DNA from: CAIPVR01 sp049316905
GTDB taxonomy: Bacteria > Actinomycetota > Acidimicrobiia > Acidimicrobiales > Microtrichaceae
DNA length: 29,520 nucleotides
Direction of reading: 5' to 3'
Assembly: GCA_049316905.1 (NCBI GenBank)
Contig: JBMOJH010000039.1
Span: forward strand, 1 to 29,520
This document shows, piece after piece, positions 22,119 to 29,520 of the stretch. Under the pieces are notes generated by a model. It was not told the DNA's origin. It was given only the letters and a program-made list of their open reading frames with translations, and made no database searches. The first letter of the stretch is position 1; each line of letters starts with the position of its first letter. The position numbers and the translations under genes were made by a program.

Positions 22119-22973
22119 ATGACCGCTCGAACGTTGGACGGTGAGGCGCTGGCCGCCGCCGTGAAGGACGACCTCCGCACCCGTGTGGCCGCGCTCGCCG
22201 ACCGGGGCATCACGCCGGGGCTGGGCACGGTGCTCGTGGGCGACGACGGGCCGTCGGCCAACTACGTGTCGATGAAGCATCGCGACTGCGCGGAGCTCGG
22301 CATCGCGTCGGTCGACCGCCGCCTGCCGGCCACCGCGACCCAGGCCGAGGTGGCCGCCGTGGTGGCCGAGCTGAACGCGGATCCCGCGGTCGACGCGTTC
22401 ATCCTCCAGTACCCGTTCCCGGCAGGTCTCGACTACACCTCCGCGATCCTCGCGGTCGACCCCGCCAAGGACGCCGACGGTCTGCACCCCGTGAACCTCG
22501 GCCTGCTCGTGATGGGGGAGGACGCGCCGCTCGCCTGCACCCCGCTCGGGATCCTCCGCCTGCTCGAGGCGAACGACGTGCCGCTCGCCGGTCGTCACGT
22601 GGTGATCGTCGGCCGGGGGCTCACGATCGGTCGCCCGCTCGCCAACCTCCTCACCCTCAAGTACAGGTCGAATGCAGCGGTGACCGTCGTGCACACCGGG
22701 GTCGACGACATCGGTGCGTACACGCGTACCGCGGACGTGGTCGTCGCCGCGGCCGGCTCGCCCGGACTGATCACCGCGGAGATGATCCGTCCCGGTGCCG
22801 CGGTGGTGGCCGCCGGCGTGAGCTTCCGCGACGGCCGCCTCCTGTCCGACGTCGATGACGGCGTGGCCGAGGTGGCGGGATGGCTCTCCCCGCGCATCGG
22901 AGGCGTGGGCCCGATGACGCGGGCGATGCTGCTCGCCAACACCGTCGCCGCCGCCGAACGCTCCGCCGGCTGA
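22119..22973 (+). CDS. folD: methylene-THF dehydrogenase / methenyl-THF cyclohydrolase
   Basis: 284 residues, normal for FolD. It converts 5,10-methylene-THF to 10-formyl-THF in the cytoplasm with reduction of NADP. Visible motifs: YVSMKHRDC with catalytic K53, FILQYPFPAGLD (family usually QLPLP), PAKDADGLHPVNLG, CTPLGILRLLE, VIVGRGLTIGRPLANLL for the nucleotide, and GGVGPMTRAMLLANTV at the end. The QYPFP change keeps Gln and both Pro. The ATG is fixed by the -10 box 8 nt upstream. metF follows after 14 nt, so the two form an operon. Its product is the formyl donor for PurN and PurH. Confidence 0.95.
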   Translation: MTARTLDGEALAAAVKDDLRTRVAALADRGITPGLGTVLVGDDGPSANYVSMKHRDCAELGIASVDRRLPATATQAEVAAVVAELNADPAVDAFILQYPFPAGLDYTSAILAVDPAKDADGLHPVNLGLLVMGEDAPLACTPLGILRLLEANDVPLAGRHVVIVGRGLTIGRPLANLLTLKYRSNAAVTVVHTGVDDIGAYTRTADVVVAAAGSPGLITAEMIRPGAAVVAAGVSFRDGRLLSDVDDGVAEVAGWLSPRIGGVGPMTRAMLLANTVAAAERSAG

Positions 22974-22987
22974 CCGCACGCCCCGAG

Positions 22988-23848
22988 ATGACCCGCATCG
23001 CCGACCTGCTCGCCACCCGCCGCACGGTGAGTGTGGAGTTCTTCCCCCCGAAGACCGACGAGGGCGCGGAACAGCTTCGTCGCACGGTGAAGGAGCTCGA
23101 ACCCGCGGGCCTCGACTTCGTGTCGGTCACCTACGGCGCGGGCGGCTCGACGCGGGACCGCACCCGCGACCTCGTGGTGGAGCTCCAGGCCGCCGAGCCG
23201 TACCCGGCCATGGCGCACCTCACCTGCATGGGCGGGACGCGCGCCGAGCTCGAGGCGCTGCTCGCCGACTACGACGAGCACGGCGTGCACAACATCCTCG
23301 CCCTCGCCGGCGACCCGCCCGCCGACGGCTCACCGGCCGGCGGCGACTTCACCTACGCGGCCGAGCTGGTGGAGCTCGTCCGCGCCCGCGGCGACCACTT
23401 CTCGGTGGGCGTGGCTGCACACCCGGAGCTGCACCCGCGCAGCACGTCCCGGGCCGAGGACCGTCGTCACCTCGCCGAGAAGCTCGCCCTCGCCGACTTC
23501 GGCGTCACGCAGTTCTTCTTCGACGCCGACGACTACTTCCGCATGGTCGACGAGCTCGCCGCGCTCGGCTGCGACACGCCGGTGCTGCCGGGGATCATGC
23601 CGCTCGCGAACCCCGCCGGCGTGGCCCGGATGACCGCCGTCGCCGGCGCCACGTTCCCGACGGCGCTCGCCGAGCGGGTGGAGGCGGCGCCGGAGGGCCC
23701 GGAGCGCACCGCGATCGTGGTGGAGGCGGCCACGGAGCTGGCGGCCCGGGTGCTGGACGGCGGTGCACCGGGCCTGCACCTGTACCCCCTCAACCGGTCC
23801 CCGGTGGTGCTGGCGGTCCTCGACGCCCTCGGTGACGCCCGGCCCTGA
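22988..23848 (+). CDS. metF: 5,10-methylenetetrahydrofolate reductase
   Basis: 286 residues, close to the usual 290-300 for bacterial MetF. It reduces methylene-THF to 5-methyl-THF for methionine synthesis, using FAD. Motifs: VEFFPPKT with catalytic Glu E17, FVSVTYGAGGSTRDRT, MAHLTCMG, ILALAGDPP, GVAAHPE, and VTQFFFDADDYFRM; PVLPGIMPLAN and LHLYPLNRS complete the barrel. The ORF extends upstream into folD, but ATG 22988 gives the correct N-terminus and leaves a 14-nt gap after the folD stop. The downstream 176 nt hold a small palindrome CCCGGCGCCGGG at 23850-23861, just after the stop, then the control region of pilus cluster 2. Confidence 0.95.
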   Translation: MTRIADLLATRRTVSVEFFPPKTDEGAEQLRRTVKELEPAGLDFVSVTYGAGGSTRDRTRDLVVELQAAEPYPAMAHLTCMGGTRAELEALLADYDEHGVHNILALAGDPPADGSPAGGDFTYAAELVELVRARGDHFSVGVAAHPELHPRSTSRAEDRRHLAEKLALADFGVTQFFFDADDYFRMVDELAALGCDTPVLPGIMPLANPAGVARMTAVAGATFPTALAERVEAAPEGPERTAIVVEAATELAARVLDGGAPGLHLYPLNRSPVVLAVLDALGDARP

Positions 23849-23934
23849 TCCCGGCGCCGGGGACCTGCACCCGCACGGCGCCGCCCGTCAACCACCGCGG
23901 CTGGGGTATCTGCCCGTTTCCTCAGGAATGAACC

Positions 23935-23951
23935 GTCCCCACAGTGGGGAC
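23935..23951. promoter_or_regulatory. 17-bp palindrome upstream of pilus cluster 2, possible operator
   Basis: GTCCCCAC-A-GTGGGGAC is a perfect 8+1+8 palindrome about 27 nt before the -10 box of pilB. A smaller one, TTCCTCAGGAA, is at 23918-23928; its centre CCTCAGG also occurs in AACCTCAGGTT at 10152-10162 before the other pilB. The position suits a regulator; no regulator gene is nearby to assign. Confidence 0.5.
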
Positions 23952-23977
23952 CACTTCCCCTGATCTGGGGGCTGAAC

Positions 23978-23983
23978 TAGCTT
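23978..23983 (+). promoter_or_regulatory. -10 box of pilus cluster 2
   Basis: TAGCTT, identical to the purN box. Transcription would start near 23990, leaving a leader of about 35 nt that contains GGAGGGGG (24007-24014), the ribosome binding site of pilB. No clear -35 box. Confidence 0.45.
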
Positions 23984-24024
23984 CATAGGGCCTGCAGTGG
24001 CACGCCGGAGGGGGCGAGATCCTC

Positions 24025-26052
24025 GTGTTGAAAAGATCTCGACGTCAGAGCGACGAACGGAGTGCGGGCTTCAACGCGTCCTCCGAACGGCTCGATGCGG
24101 AGATCGAGGAGTGGGTGAGCGAGGAGCGTCGCCGCATGGGCGAGATCCTCCTCGACGACGGTCTGATCACCGCCGAGCAACTCCTCGACGCCCTGCAGGT
24201 CCAGCAGGACACCGGCCGCCGCCTCGGCGAGATCCTCCTCGAGCAGCAGCTCGTCGACGAGCACCAGCTCGCGGGTGTGCTGTCCGAGCAGTTCCACATC
24301 GACCGTGCGGACCTCCGCATGATCGAACCGTCGCCGGCCGCGATTGCGCGGGTGAGCGAGGAGCTGGCCCGCAAGCACCAGGTCATCCCGCTGCGCGTGG
24401 AGGAGGACGACCGCGTCGCCCTCGTCACCGGCGAGCCGCTCGGCGTCGACGCGATCCGCGAGCTCACCCAGCACTGCAGCCGCATCCGGATCATGGTCGG
24501 GGCCACCTCCGACATCCAGCGGATGCTCGACCAGGCGTACAACGCGCTTGCGCTCGCGGACGAGCACATCCAGGCGTTCAACCTCATCGCGGACGAGGAC
24601 GAGTCGACCTCCGACGCGATCAACCTCGAGGTCGACGAGAACGCGCCGATCGTCCAGGTGGTCAACCGGATCCTGATCCAGGCCGCCCGTGCCCGCGCGT
24701 CCGACGTGCACATCGAGCCACACGAGCACCAGGTGGTGGTGCGGTTCCGCATCGACGGCGCGTTGAGCGTCGCGATCCAGCTGCCGCGCCGGATGGGCCC
24801 GCCCGTCGCGTCGCGCCTCAAGGTGATGAGCGACCTCAACATCGTGGAGCGTCGTCGTCCTCAGGACGGTCAGTTCTCCGTGAACGTCGACGGTCGCCCG
24901 ATCGACGTCCGCATCTCGGTGGTGGGCACGGTCCACGGCGAGAAGATCGTGCTCCGGATGCTCGACAAGACCCGGTCGCTCATCTCGCTGAAGAACCTCG
25001 GCATCACCCCGGCGATCCTCCCCGAGTACCTCGAGATCGTGAAGGCGCCGCTCGGCATGCTGCTCTGCACGGGGCCGACCGGTTCGGGCAAGACCACCAC
25101 GCTCTACGCCACCCTCACCGAGGTGAAGGACCCCACGAAGAACGTGGTCACCATCGAGGACCCGGTGGAGTACCAGTTCGCCGGCATCAACCAGATGCCG
25201 ATCAACGAGATGGCCGGCATCAGCTTCGCCGACGGTCTCCGCGGCATCCTCCGCCAGGACCCCGACATCATCCTCGTGGGTGAGATCCGCGACGTGGAGA
25301 CGGCGCGCATCGCCACGCAGGCCGCGCTCACCGGTCACTTCGTGCTGAGCTCCCTCCACGCGGTCGACTCGGTCTCCGCGATCCACCGCTTCACCGACAT
25401 GGGCATCGAGCCGTTCCTCGTGGCGTCCGCGGTGAGCGGTGTGGTGGGCCAGCGTCTGCTCCGCCGGATCTGCAACAGCTGCCGCGAGGAGTACGAGCCG
25501 CACCCCGACCACATCCGCCTCACCGAGGGCTTCGCCGGGAAGCTGCCGGACCGCTGGAGCCGGGGCGCCGGTTGTAACATCTGCGCCGGCACCGGTTACA
25601 CGGGCCGGGTGGGTGTGTACGAGCTGCTCAAGATCTCCGACGGGATCCGCAACCTGATCGTGAGCAAGGCCACCGCCAAGGAGATCCGTGACCTGGCGGT
25701 GGAGGAGGGCATGCACACCATGCAGGCCGAGGCCTTCCGCCTGGTCACGGAAGGGGTCACCACGGTGGACGACGTGCTCCGCAGCGTGTACGCACCCGGT
25801 ATGGAGTCCCAGCTGCTCGACATCTCCGACATCGAGTCGATCGACCTGACGGAGGTGGAGGTGCCCGACCGGCCCGCCAACGGTTCGTCCGCGGGACCCA
25901 TCGACGTGACGGGTCGTGAGAAGGTGAAGGTCGTCGCAGGGGGCTCGAGCTCCGGGTCCACCACCAACGGCGACGGCTCCCGCAACGGCCACGGTCTGCC
26001 CACCCCGGCAGCCGGTCCCCTTCCCGTAGCCCCCTCGGAGGTGCGCCAGTGA
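24025..26052 (+). CDS. pilB: type IV pilus assembly ATPase PilB (cluster 2)
   Basis: 675 residues. Same role as the two PilB copies of cluster 1 but clearly more diverged. Two MshEN-like motifs lie close together (RMGEILLDDG and RLGEILLEQQ). Walker A GPTGSGKT is at 350-357, the Walker B region IILVGEIRD starts at 415, and the zinc Cys are C483, C486, C517 and C520. It has an extra C-terminal tail of about 80 residues, acidic then Gly/Ser/Asn-rich, which the cluster 1 copies lack. The GTG at 24025 follows GGAGGGGG by 10 nt. The stop overlaps the pilC GTG (GTGA). Confidence 0.93.
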   Translation: MLKRSRRQSDERSAGFNASSERLDAEIEEWVSEERRRMGEILLDDGLITAEQLLDALQVQQDTGRRLGEILLEQQLVDEHQLAGVLSEQFHIDRADLRMIEPSPAAIARVSEELARKHQVIPLRVEEDDRVALVTGEPLGVDAIRELTQHCSRIRIMVGATSDIQRMLDQAYNALALADEHIQAFNLIADEDESTSDAINLEVDENAPIVQVVNRILIQAARARASDVHIEPHEHQVVVRFRIDGALSVAIQLPRRMGPPVASRLKVMSDLNIVERRRPQDGQFSVNVDGRPIDVRISVVGTVHGEKIVLRMLDKTRSLISLKNLGITPAILPEYLEIVKAPLGMLLCTGPTGSGKTTTLYATLTEVKDPTKNVVTIEDPVEYQFAGINQMPINEMAGISFADGLRGILRQDPDIILVGEIRDVETARIATQAALTGHFVLSSLHAVDSVSAIHRFTDMGIEPFLVASAVSGVVGQRLLRRICNSCREEYEPHPDHIRLTEGFAGKLPDRWSRGAGCNICAGTGYTGRVGVYELLKISDGIRNLIVSKATAKEIRDLAVEEGMHTMQAEAFRLVTEGVTTVDDVLRSVYAPGMESQLLDISDIESIDLTEVEVPDRPANGSSAGPIDVTGREKVKVVAGGSSSGSTTNGDGSRNGHGLPTPAAGPLPVAPSEVRQ

Positions 26053-27320
26053 CCGCGACCCAGGAACGGCCGCCCACCCCGCCGCCGGTACCGCAGTCCA
26101 CCGGGACCAAGCAGTCCCGTTTCCGCTACGTGGCGACCACGCTCGACGGCCAGAGCGTCAAGGGCGAGATCGAGGCGTCGTCGGTCAACGCGGCCCGCAA
26201 CGAGCTCGCGGTCCGCGGCATCCGGGTCAGCAAGATCTCGGAGAAGAAGGGCCTCAACACCGACATCACGAAGAGCAAGGTCCCGCTCGTCGAGATCATG
26301 CACTTCTGCCGGCAGATGAGCACCTTCGTGCGCTCCGGCGTGCCGGTGACCGAGGCCATCGAGACCATCCGCCGCGACACCAAGAACAAGCGGTTCAACG
26401 ACGTGCTCGCCGACATCAACGAGCGGGTGGCCGCCGGCTACTCCATGGCGGAGGGCGTGAACCGCCACGCCGAGGTGTTCCCCGCCTACTTCGTGGCGAT
26501 GCTGGGCTCGGCCGAGCTCACCGGCAAGATCGACGAGGCGTTCCAGCAGCTGTACGCCTACATCCGCCGCGACATCGAGCTGCGTCGTGCGGTCCGCAAG
26601 GCGATGATCTACCCGGCCATCCTGCTCACGGTGGCCCTGGGCGTGACCGCCCTGATCACCATCTTCGTGATCCCGAAGTTCGCGGACTTCTTCAAGAGCT
26701 TCGACGCCGAGCTGCCGCTCCCCACCCGGATGCTGATGGCGATCGCGGACTTCGTGGGCTCACCCCTCGGGCTCGTCACCGGCGTGGTGCTCGTGGCCGC
26801 CGTGGTCGGCATGGTCATCTTCTTCGGCGGCCCGGGGCGGCGGACGTTCCACGGCCTGCTCCTGAAGGCCCCGGCGGTGGGCACGGTGATGACCTACGCG
26901 GCCACCGAACGCTTCTGCCGGGTGCTCGCGGTGCTGCTCGAGGCCGGCGTGGCCCTGCCGGAGGCGCTGCCGAACGCGATCGAGTGCTCCAACAACCTGG
27001 TGTTCAAGGAGCGGCTCACCACCGCCACCGAGTCGGTGCTCGCCGGCAACGGGTTCGCCGAGCCACTCGCCCAGACCGGGCTGTTCCCGATCACGGTGGT
27101 GCAGATGGTCCGGGTGGGCGAGCGCACCGGTGACCTCACCGAGCAGCTCGACAACGTGGCCACGTTCTTCGAGTCGGAGCTCGACTACGCGGTGGAGAAG
27201 ATGACCACGTGGTTCGAGCCGATGGTGATCCTCTTCATCGGTGTGGTCGTGGGTTTCGTGGCCCTGGCGATGGTGAGCGCCATGTACGGCATCTACAACC
27301 AGGTGGACATGGGCAAGTGA
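26049..27320 (+). CDS. pilC: type IV pilus inner-membrane platform protein PilC (cluster 2)
   Basis: 423 residues. It aligns along its whole length with the PilC at 3391: the N-terminal FRYVATTLDGQSVKGEIEA, the first T2SSF helix VEIMHFCRQMSTFVRSG near 80, the repeat ERFCRVLAVLLEAG near 287, and the shared C-terminus AMVSAMYGIYNQVDM. Three membrane segments are in the same places. The basic and polar N-terminal 20 residues are its own. The start overlaps the pilB stop; the stop is followed by a strong hairpin and a 104-nt gap before the pilin, unlike cluster 1, where pilC and pilin overlap. The pilins of cluster 2 may thus be expressed at a different level from the motor. Confidence 0.93.
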   Translation: MTATQERPPTPPPVPQSTGTKQSRFRYVATTLDGQSVKGEIEASSVNAARNELAVRGIRVSKISEKKGLNTDITKSKVPLVEIMHFCRQMSTFVRSGVPVTEAIETIRRDTKNKRFNDVLADINERVAAGYSMAEGVNRHAEVFPAYFVAMLGSAELTGKIDEAFQQLYAYIRRDIELRRAVRKAMIYPAILLTVALGVTALITIFVIPKFADFFKSFDAELPLPTRMLMAIADFVGSPLGLVTGVVLVAAVVGMVIFFGGPGRRTFHGLLLKAPAVGTVMTYAATERFCRVLAVLLEAGVALPEALPNAIECSNNLVFKERLTTATESVLAGNGFAEPLAQTGLFPITVVQMVRVGERTGDLTEQLDNVATFFESELDYAVEKMTTWFEPMVILFIGVVVGFVALAMVSAMYGIYNQVDMGK

Positions 27321-27325
27321 CGGTC

Positions 27326-27349
27326 GGGCCGCCGCGGTCGCGGCGGCCC
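27326..27349 (+). terminator. hairpin between pilC and the prepilins of cluster 2
   Basis: A perfect 10-bp GC stem (GGGCCGCCGC at 27326-27335 with its complement at 27340-27349) and a GGTC loop start 5 nt after the pilC stop. No T tract follows, so it may attenuate rather than end transcription. The rest of the gap to 27424 shows only the ribosome binding region of the next gene. Confidence 0.6.
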
Positions 27350-27424
27350 CGGGCGAGACCTGCAGCGGCGGGTGGAAGGAACGGCACGGGGCGAATGGGT
27401 CGAGAGGGTGCGGCACGGAGGGCG

Positions 27425-28036
27425 ATGAACCACGTTCGTCCGTCGTCGCGCGCCCGGGCCCAGGAGGGATTCACCCTGTTGGAGGTGGCACTCGTTCTCG
27501 CGATCACGGGGATCGGCATCCTGGCGGTGGCCCTGGGTCTCCTGGCCGCGGTGAACACCGATGGCCGGGCCAACCGCCAGCAGCGGGTCAACCTGGCGGT
27601 CACCAACCTGGTCGACGCCGTACGGCGCACGGACTGGGTGGTGCCCTCCTCCTGCTTCGCGGTCTCGACCCCGCCGCCCAGTTCGGCCGACAGCCCGGCG
27701 GCCCTCGGGGCCAACAACAGCCACGCCGCCCGCATCATGGAGCGGTTGGTGGCCGATCCGGGCGTGGCGTCCTGGACCAGCCGGGTGACGTTCAAGATCA
27801 CCGACGTGACGTTCTGGAACCCGACGGTCGCCGCCGGCGACGGGTTCCAGGTCGGTTCGGCGAAGCAGCTGTGCGACTCGAACAGCGGCACGCTCCCGGA
27901 CCTGGGCTCCTACCCGGTGGCCCGACTCACCGTGCAGGGCTGCTGGAGCTCGAACGACGCCGACGGGTGTGACGACGACTCGGCGGTGGTCACCTCCACC
28001 GCTGCACTGCGCGGCAGCAGGGTGGGTGGCCCATGA
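27425..28036 (+). CDS. type IV prepilin-like protein (cluster 2)
   Basis: 203 residues. A canonical class III signal: leader ending RARAQEG, cleavage after G15, then FTLLEVALVLAITGIGILAV with Glu at +5 (E20). The exported part has at least four Cys (SSCFA, QLCDS, QGCWS, DGCDD), enough for two disulfides. It is the counterpart of the prepilin at 4641 and precedes a PKD prepilin in the same way. Start choice: ATG 27425 has GGAGGG just upstream, though the gap to it is only about 3 nt; ATG 27395 in the same frame is an alternative that adds 10 residues, and GGAAGG lies some 13-14 nt before it. The stop overlaps the next ATG. Confidence 0.83.
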   Translation: MNHVRPSSRARAQEGFTLLEVALVLAITGIGILAVALGLLAAVNTDGRANRQQRVNLAVTNLVDAVRRTDWVVPSSCFAVSTPPPSSADSPAALGANNSHAARIMERLVADPGVASWTSRVTFKITDVTFWNPTVAAGDGFQVGSAKQLCDSNSGTLPDLGSYPVARLTVQGCWSSNDADGCDDDSAVVTSTAALRGSRVGGP

Positions 28037-29520
28037 GGTCGATCCGCAACTTCCTCTCGGCCCGCCGGCGGCGTCAGGGCGGCTACACGCTGCTCGAGAT
28101 CGTCCTCGTGGTCGGCGTGCTCGCGGTGGTGATGATCCCGCTCCTGGCCTGGACCGTGCTGGCGTTCCAGCGGTCCTCAGACGACACGGTCACCTCCGCC
28201 ACCCGGGGCTTCACACAGGTGAGCCGTTACCTCGATGCTGACGTGGCGGTGGCCAGGTCCGTGGCGGTGCCGGTGTCGGGGGTCCGACCCGGCAACCCGT
28301 GCCCGGTCGTCTCCTCCGGCGACCCGGACGAGACGGTCAACGTCGTCACGACGAAGACCTGGCTCACCACGCTCGACACCTCCGGGCGGTCGGTCGTGTA
28401 CCTGACCGACCGCCTGACCCCGGCGGGGCGGCCAGAGGTCATCCGGCTGTTCCGTCTCACCTGCTCCAACGGGGTGAGCAGGCCCGCGGAACTCCTCGTG
28501 TCGGGGTTGAAGGAGGTGCCGAACCCGGCGGGCCCGGGCACGGTGGAGGCGGCCGTGAGCTGCACCTCCCGACCGGGTCTGGTGGAGACCTGCGGCATCC
28601 CGACCGTCAGGCTCCAGGCCGCGGCGGGAGGGGACGTGACCGTCCGCTCGGTTCGTCGCCTGGGTGCACCTCGGGACGCCAACTTCCAGCCGGTGGCCGA
28701 CATCCGTTGCACGCCCGACTGCATCGGCACCCGCGACGGCGCCAACTCCTTCACGGTCACGCTCGACGGTTCGTTCTCCACCAGCCCCGGCGGCACACCC
28801 ACCCCGGCGTGGACCTTCGACGACCCGTCCGTCCCGCAACAGACGGGCCTGCGCACCGACCCGATCACCTTCACCTGTACCCGGCTCCTCCCGAACGGGT
28901 CGCAGAACCCGCGCTGGAACGCCGGCATCCAGGGCTGCACCTTCAGGGCCAGCCTGACCATCACCGATCCGGCCGGCCGCCAGTCCAGCCGCGACCAGCA
29001 GATCGTGGTGCTCAACGCCGTGCCCGTGGTGAGCGTGGCGCCGGCGGGCGTCGACACCTTCCGTTCCGACCCGGTCTGCTTCGACGCCAGCGCCACGCGG
29101 GACGCGGACGACCCCACCGGCGCCGGCATCACCTACAGCTGGCAGTTCGACGACCCTGCGCCCGGCGCCACGAACACCGCGAGCGGTGCGGGGGTGCCCG
29201 TCGCCGACTGCGCCGCCGCGATCGCCGCGGCCACCCAGGGCGTGGTGAGCCACACGTACTCACAGACCACCGGTTCGACCCCCCGCCAGGCCCGCCTCAC
29301 CGTCACCGACGCCGACGGCGCGACCCAGACCCTCACCATCCCGGTGAGCGTGGGCAACAAGCCGCCGGTGGCCGTGATCACCTCGTCCACCGGCCAGATC
29401 GACGGGGTTCCGTCGGGGCCCATCACCTGGGACGGATCGCAGTCCTTCGACCCCGACGGCAACGTCACGAACACCGGGCCCGCACCCATCACCCGGTACG
29501 AGTGGTCGCTCACCAACGCC
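28033..29520 (+). CDS. large prepilin-like protein with PKD-type domains (partial, runs off the window)
   Basis: 496 codons are open to the window edge without a stop. The leader MRSIRNFLSARRRRQGG ends at G17; cleavage leaves YTLLE with Glu at +5 (E22), then a hydrophobic helix (IVLVVGVLAVVMIPLLAW). After a pilin-like region with several Cys, PKD-like segments begin near residue 215: ADIRCTPDC to WTFDDPS, then a second with SWQFDDPAPGA and VVSHTYSQ, and the start of a third (PPVAVITSSTG, SFDPDGN, YEWSLTNA). These have FDD in place of FGDG, so they are more divergent than those at 5102. Position and layout match that gene. The ATG overlaps the previous stop (ATGA). Confidence 0.82.
   Translation, partial: MRSIRNFLSARRRRQGGYTLLEIVLVVGVLAVVMIPLLAWTVLAFQRSSDDTVTSATRGFTQVSRYLDADVAVARSVAVPVSGVRPGNPCPVVSSGDPDETVNVVTTKTWLTTLDTSGRSVVYLTDRLTPAGRPEVIRLFRLTCSNGVSRPAELLVSGLKEVPNPAGPGTVEAAVSCTSRPGLVETCGIPTVRLQAAAGGDVTVRSVRRLGAPRDANFQPVADIRCTPDCIGTRDGANSFTVTLDGSFSTSPGGTPTPAWTFDDPSVPQQTGLRTDPITFTCTRLLPNGSQNPRWNAGIQGCTFRASLTITDPAGRQSSRDQQIVVLNAVPVVSVAPAGVDTFRSDPVCFDASATRDADDPTGAGITYSWQFDDPAPGATNTASGAGVPVADCAAAIAAATQGVVSHTYSQTTGSTPRQARLTVTDADGATQTLTIPVSVGNKPPVAVITSSTGQIDGVPSGPITWDGSQSFDPDGNVTNTGPAPITRYEWSLTNA

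Overview
The window is high-GC DNA (roughly 70% by eye) from one chromosome. Very strong third-position GC, many GTG starts, 1-4 nt gene overlaps, several starts that look leaderless (a TAGNNT-type -10 box 7-8 nt before the start codon) and a mannosyltransferase of the actinobacterial polyprenol-phosphate type all suggest an actinomycete-like bacterium. The class cannot be fixed from sequence alone; Acidimicrobiia is my guess because of the multi-copy type IV pilus operons. No stretch longer than 300 bases lacks a gene.

Layout. Bases 1-52 hold the 3' end of a tRNA (probably Gly) and its hairpin. A multi-pass membrane protein of unknown function follows (89-1270). Bases 1436-12221 are type IV pilus cluster 1: pilB, pilC, a short prepilin, a prepilin with about four PKD domains, a 999-residue PilX-like protein, then a second pilB after a 34-bp palindrome. 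purN-purH (12291-14461) are the two formyl-THF-dependent steps of purine synthesis. A DUF559 nuclease-like gene (A, 14588-15502) lies between inverted copies of a 46-nt repeat. On the minus strand, 19219 down to 15557 is a tightly overlapping operon: PIG-V-like GT-C enzyme, polyprenyl-phosphate-type GT2, YdjC/ChbG-type deacetylase and SAM methyltransferase. A lipoprotein with propeller-like repeats (20956-19271) and a second DUF559 protein (B, 21962-21036), bracketed by a different hairpin repeat, are also on the minus strand. folD and metF (22119-23848) follow. Bases 24025-29520 are pilus cluster 2 (pilB, pilC, prepilin, PKD prepilin running off the end).

How the genes work together. The two pilus clusters encode motor ATPases, platform proteins and pilin-like subunits. 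Prepilin peptidase, PilM/N/O-type alignment proteins and PilT are not in the window. FolD makes 10-formyl-THF, which PurN and PurH consume, and MetF diverts methylene-THF to methionine. The minus-strand sugar operon has the parts expected for loading a sugar on a lipid carrier, deacetylating it and transferring it to the cell envelope.

Most interesting signal. Two unrelated-looking loci each carry a protein with an AbiEi-like N-terminus and a DUF559 (Vsr-like, PD-(D/E)xK) C-terminus. Each is enclosed by two copies of its own hairpin-forming repeat, and both carry the same 15-nt promoter element. This resembles REP/RAYT logic but with a different enzyme fold, and may be an undescribed nuclease-palindrome element.
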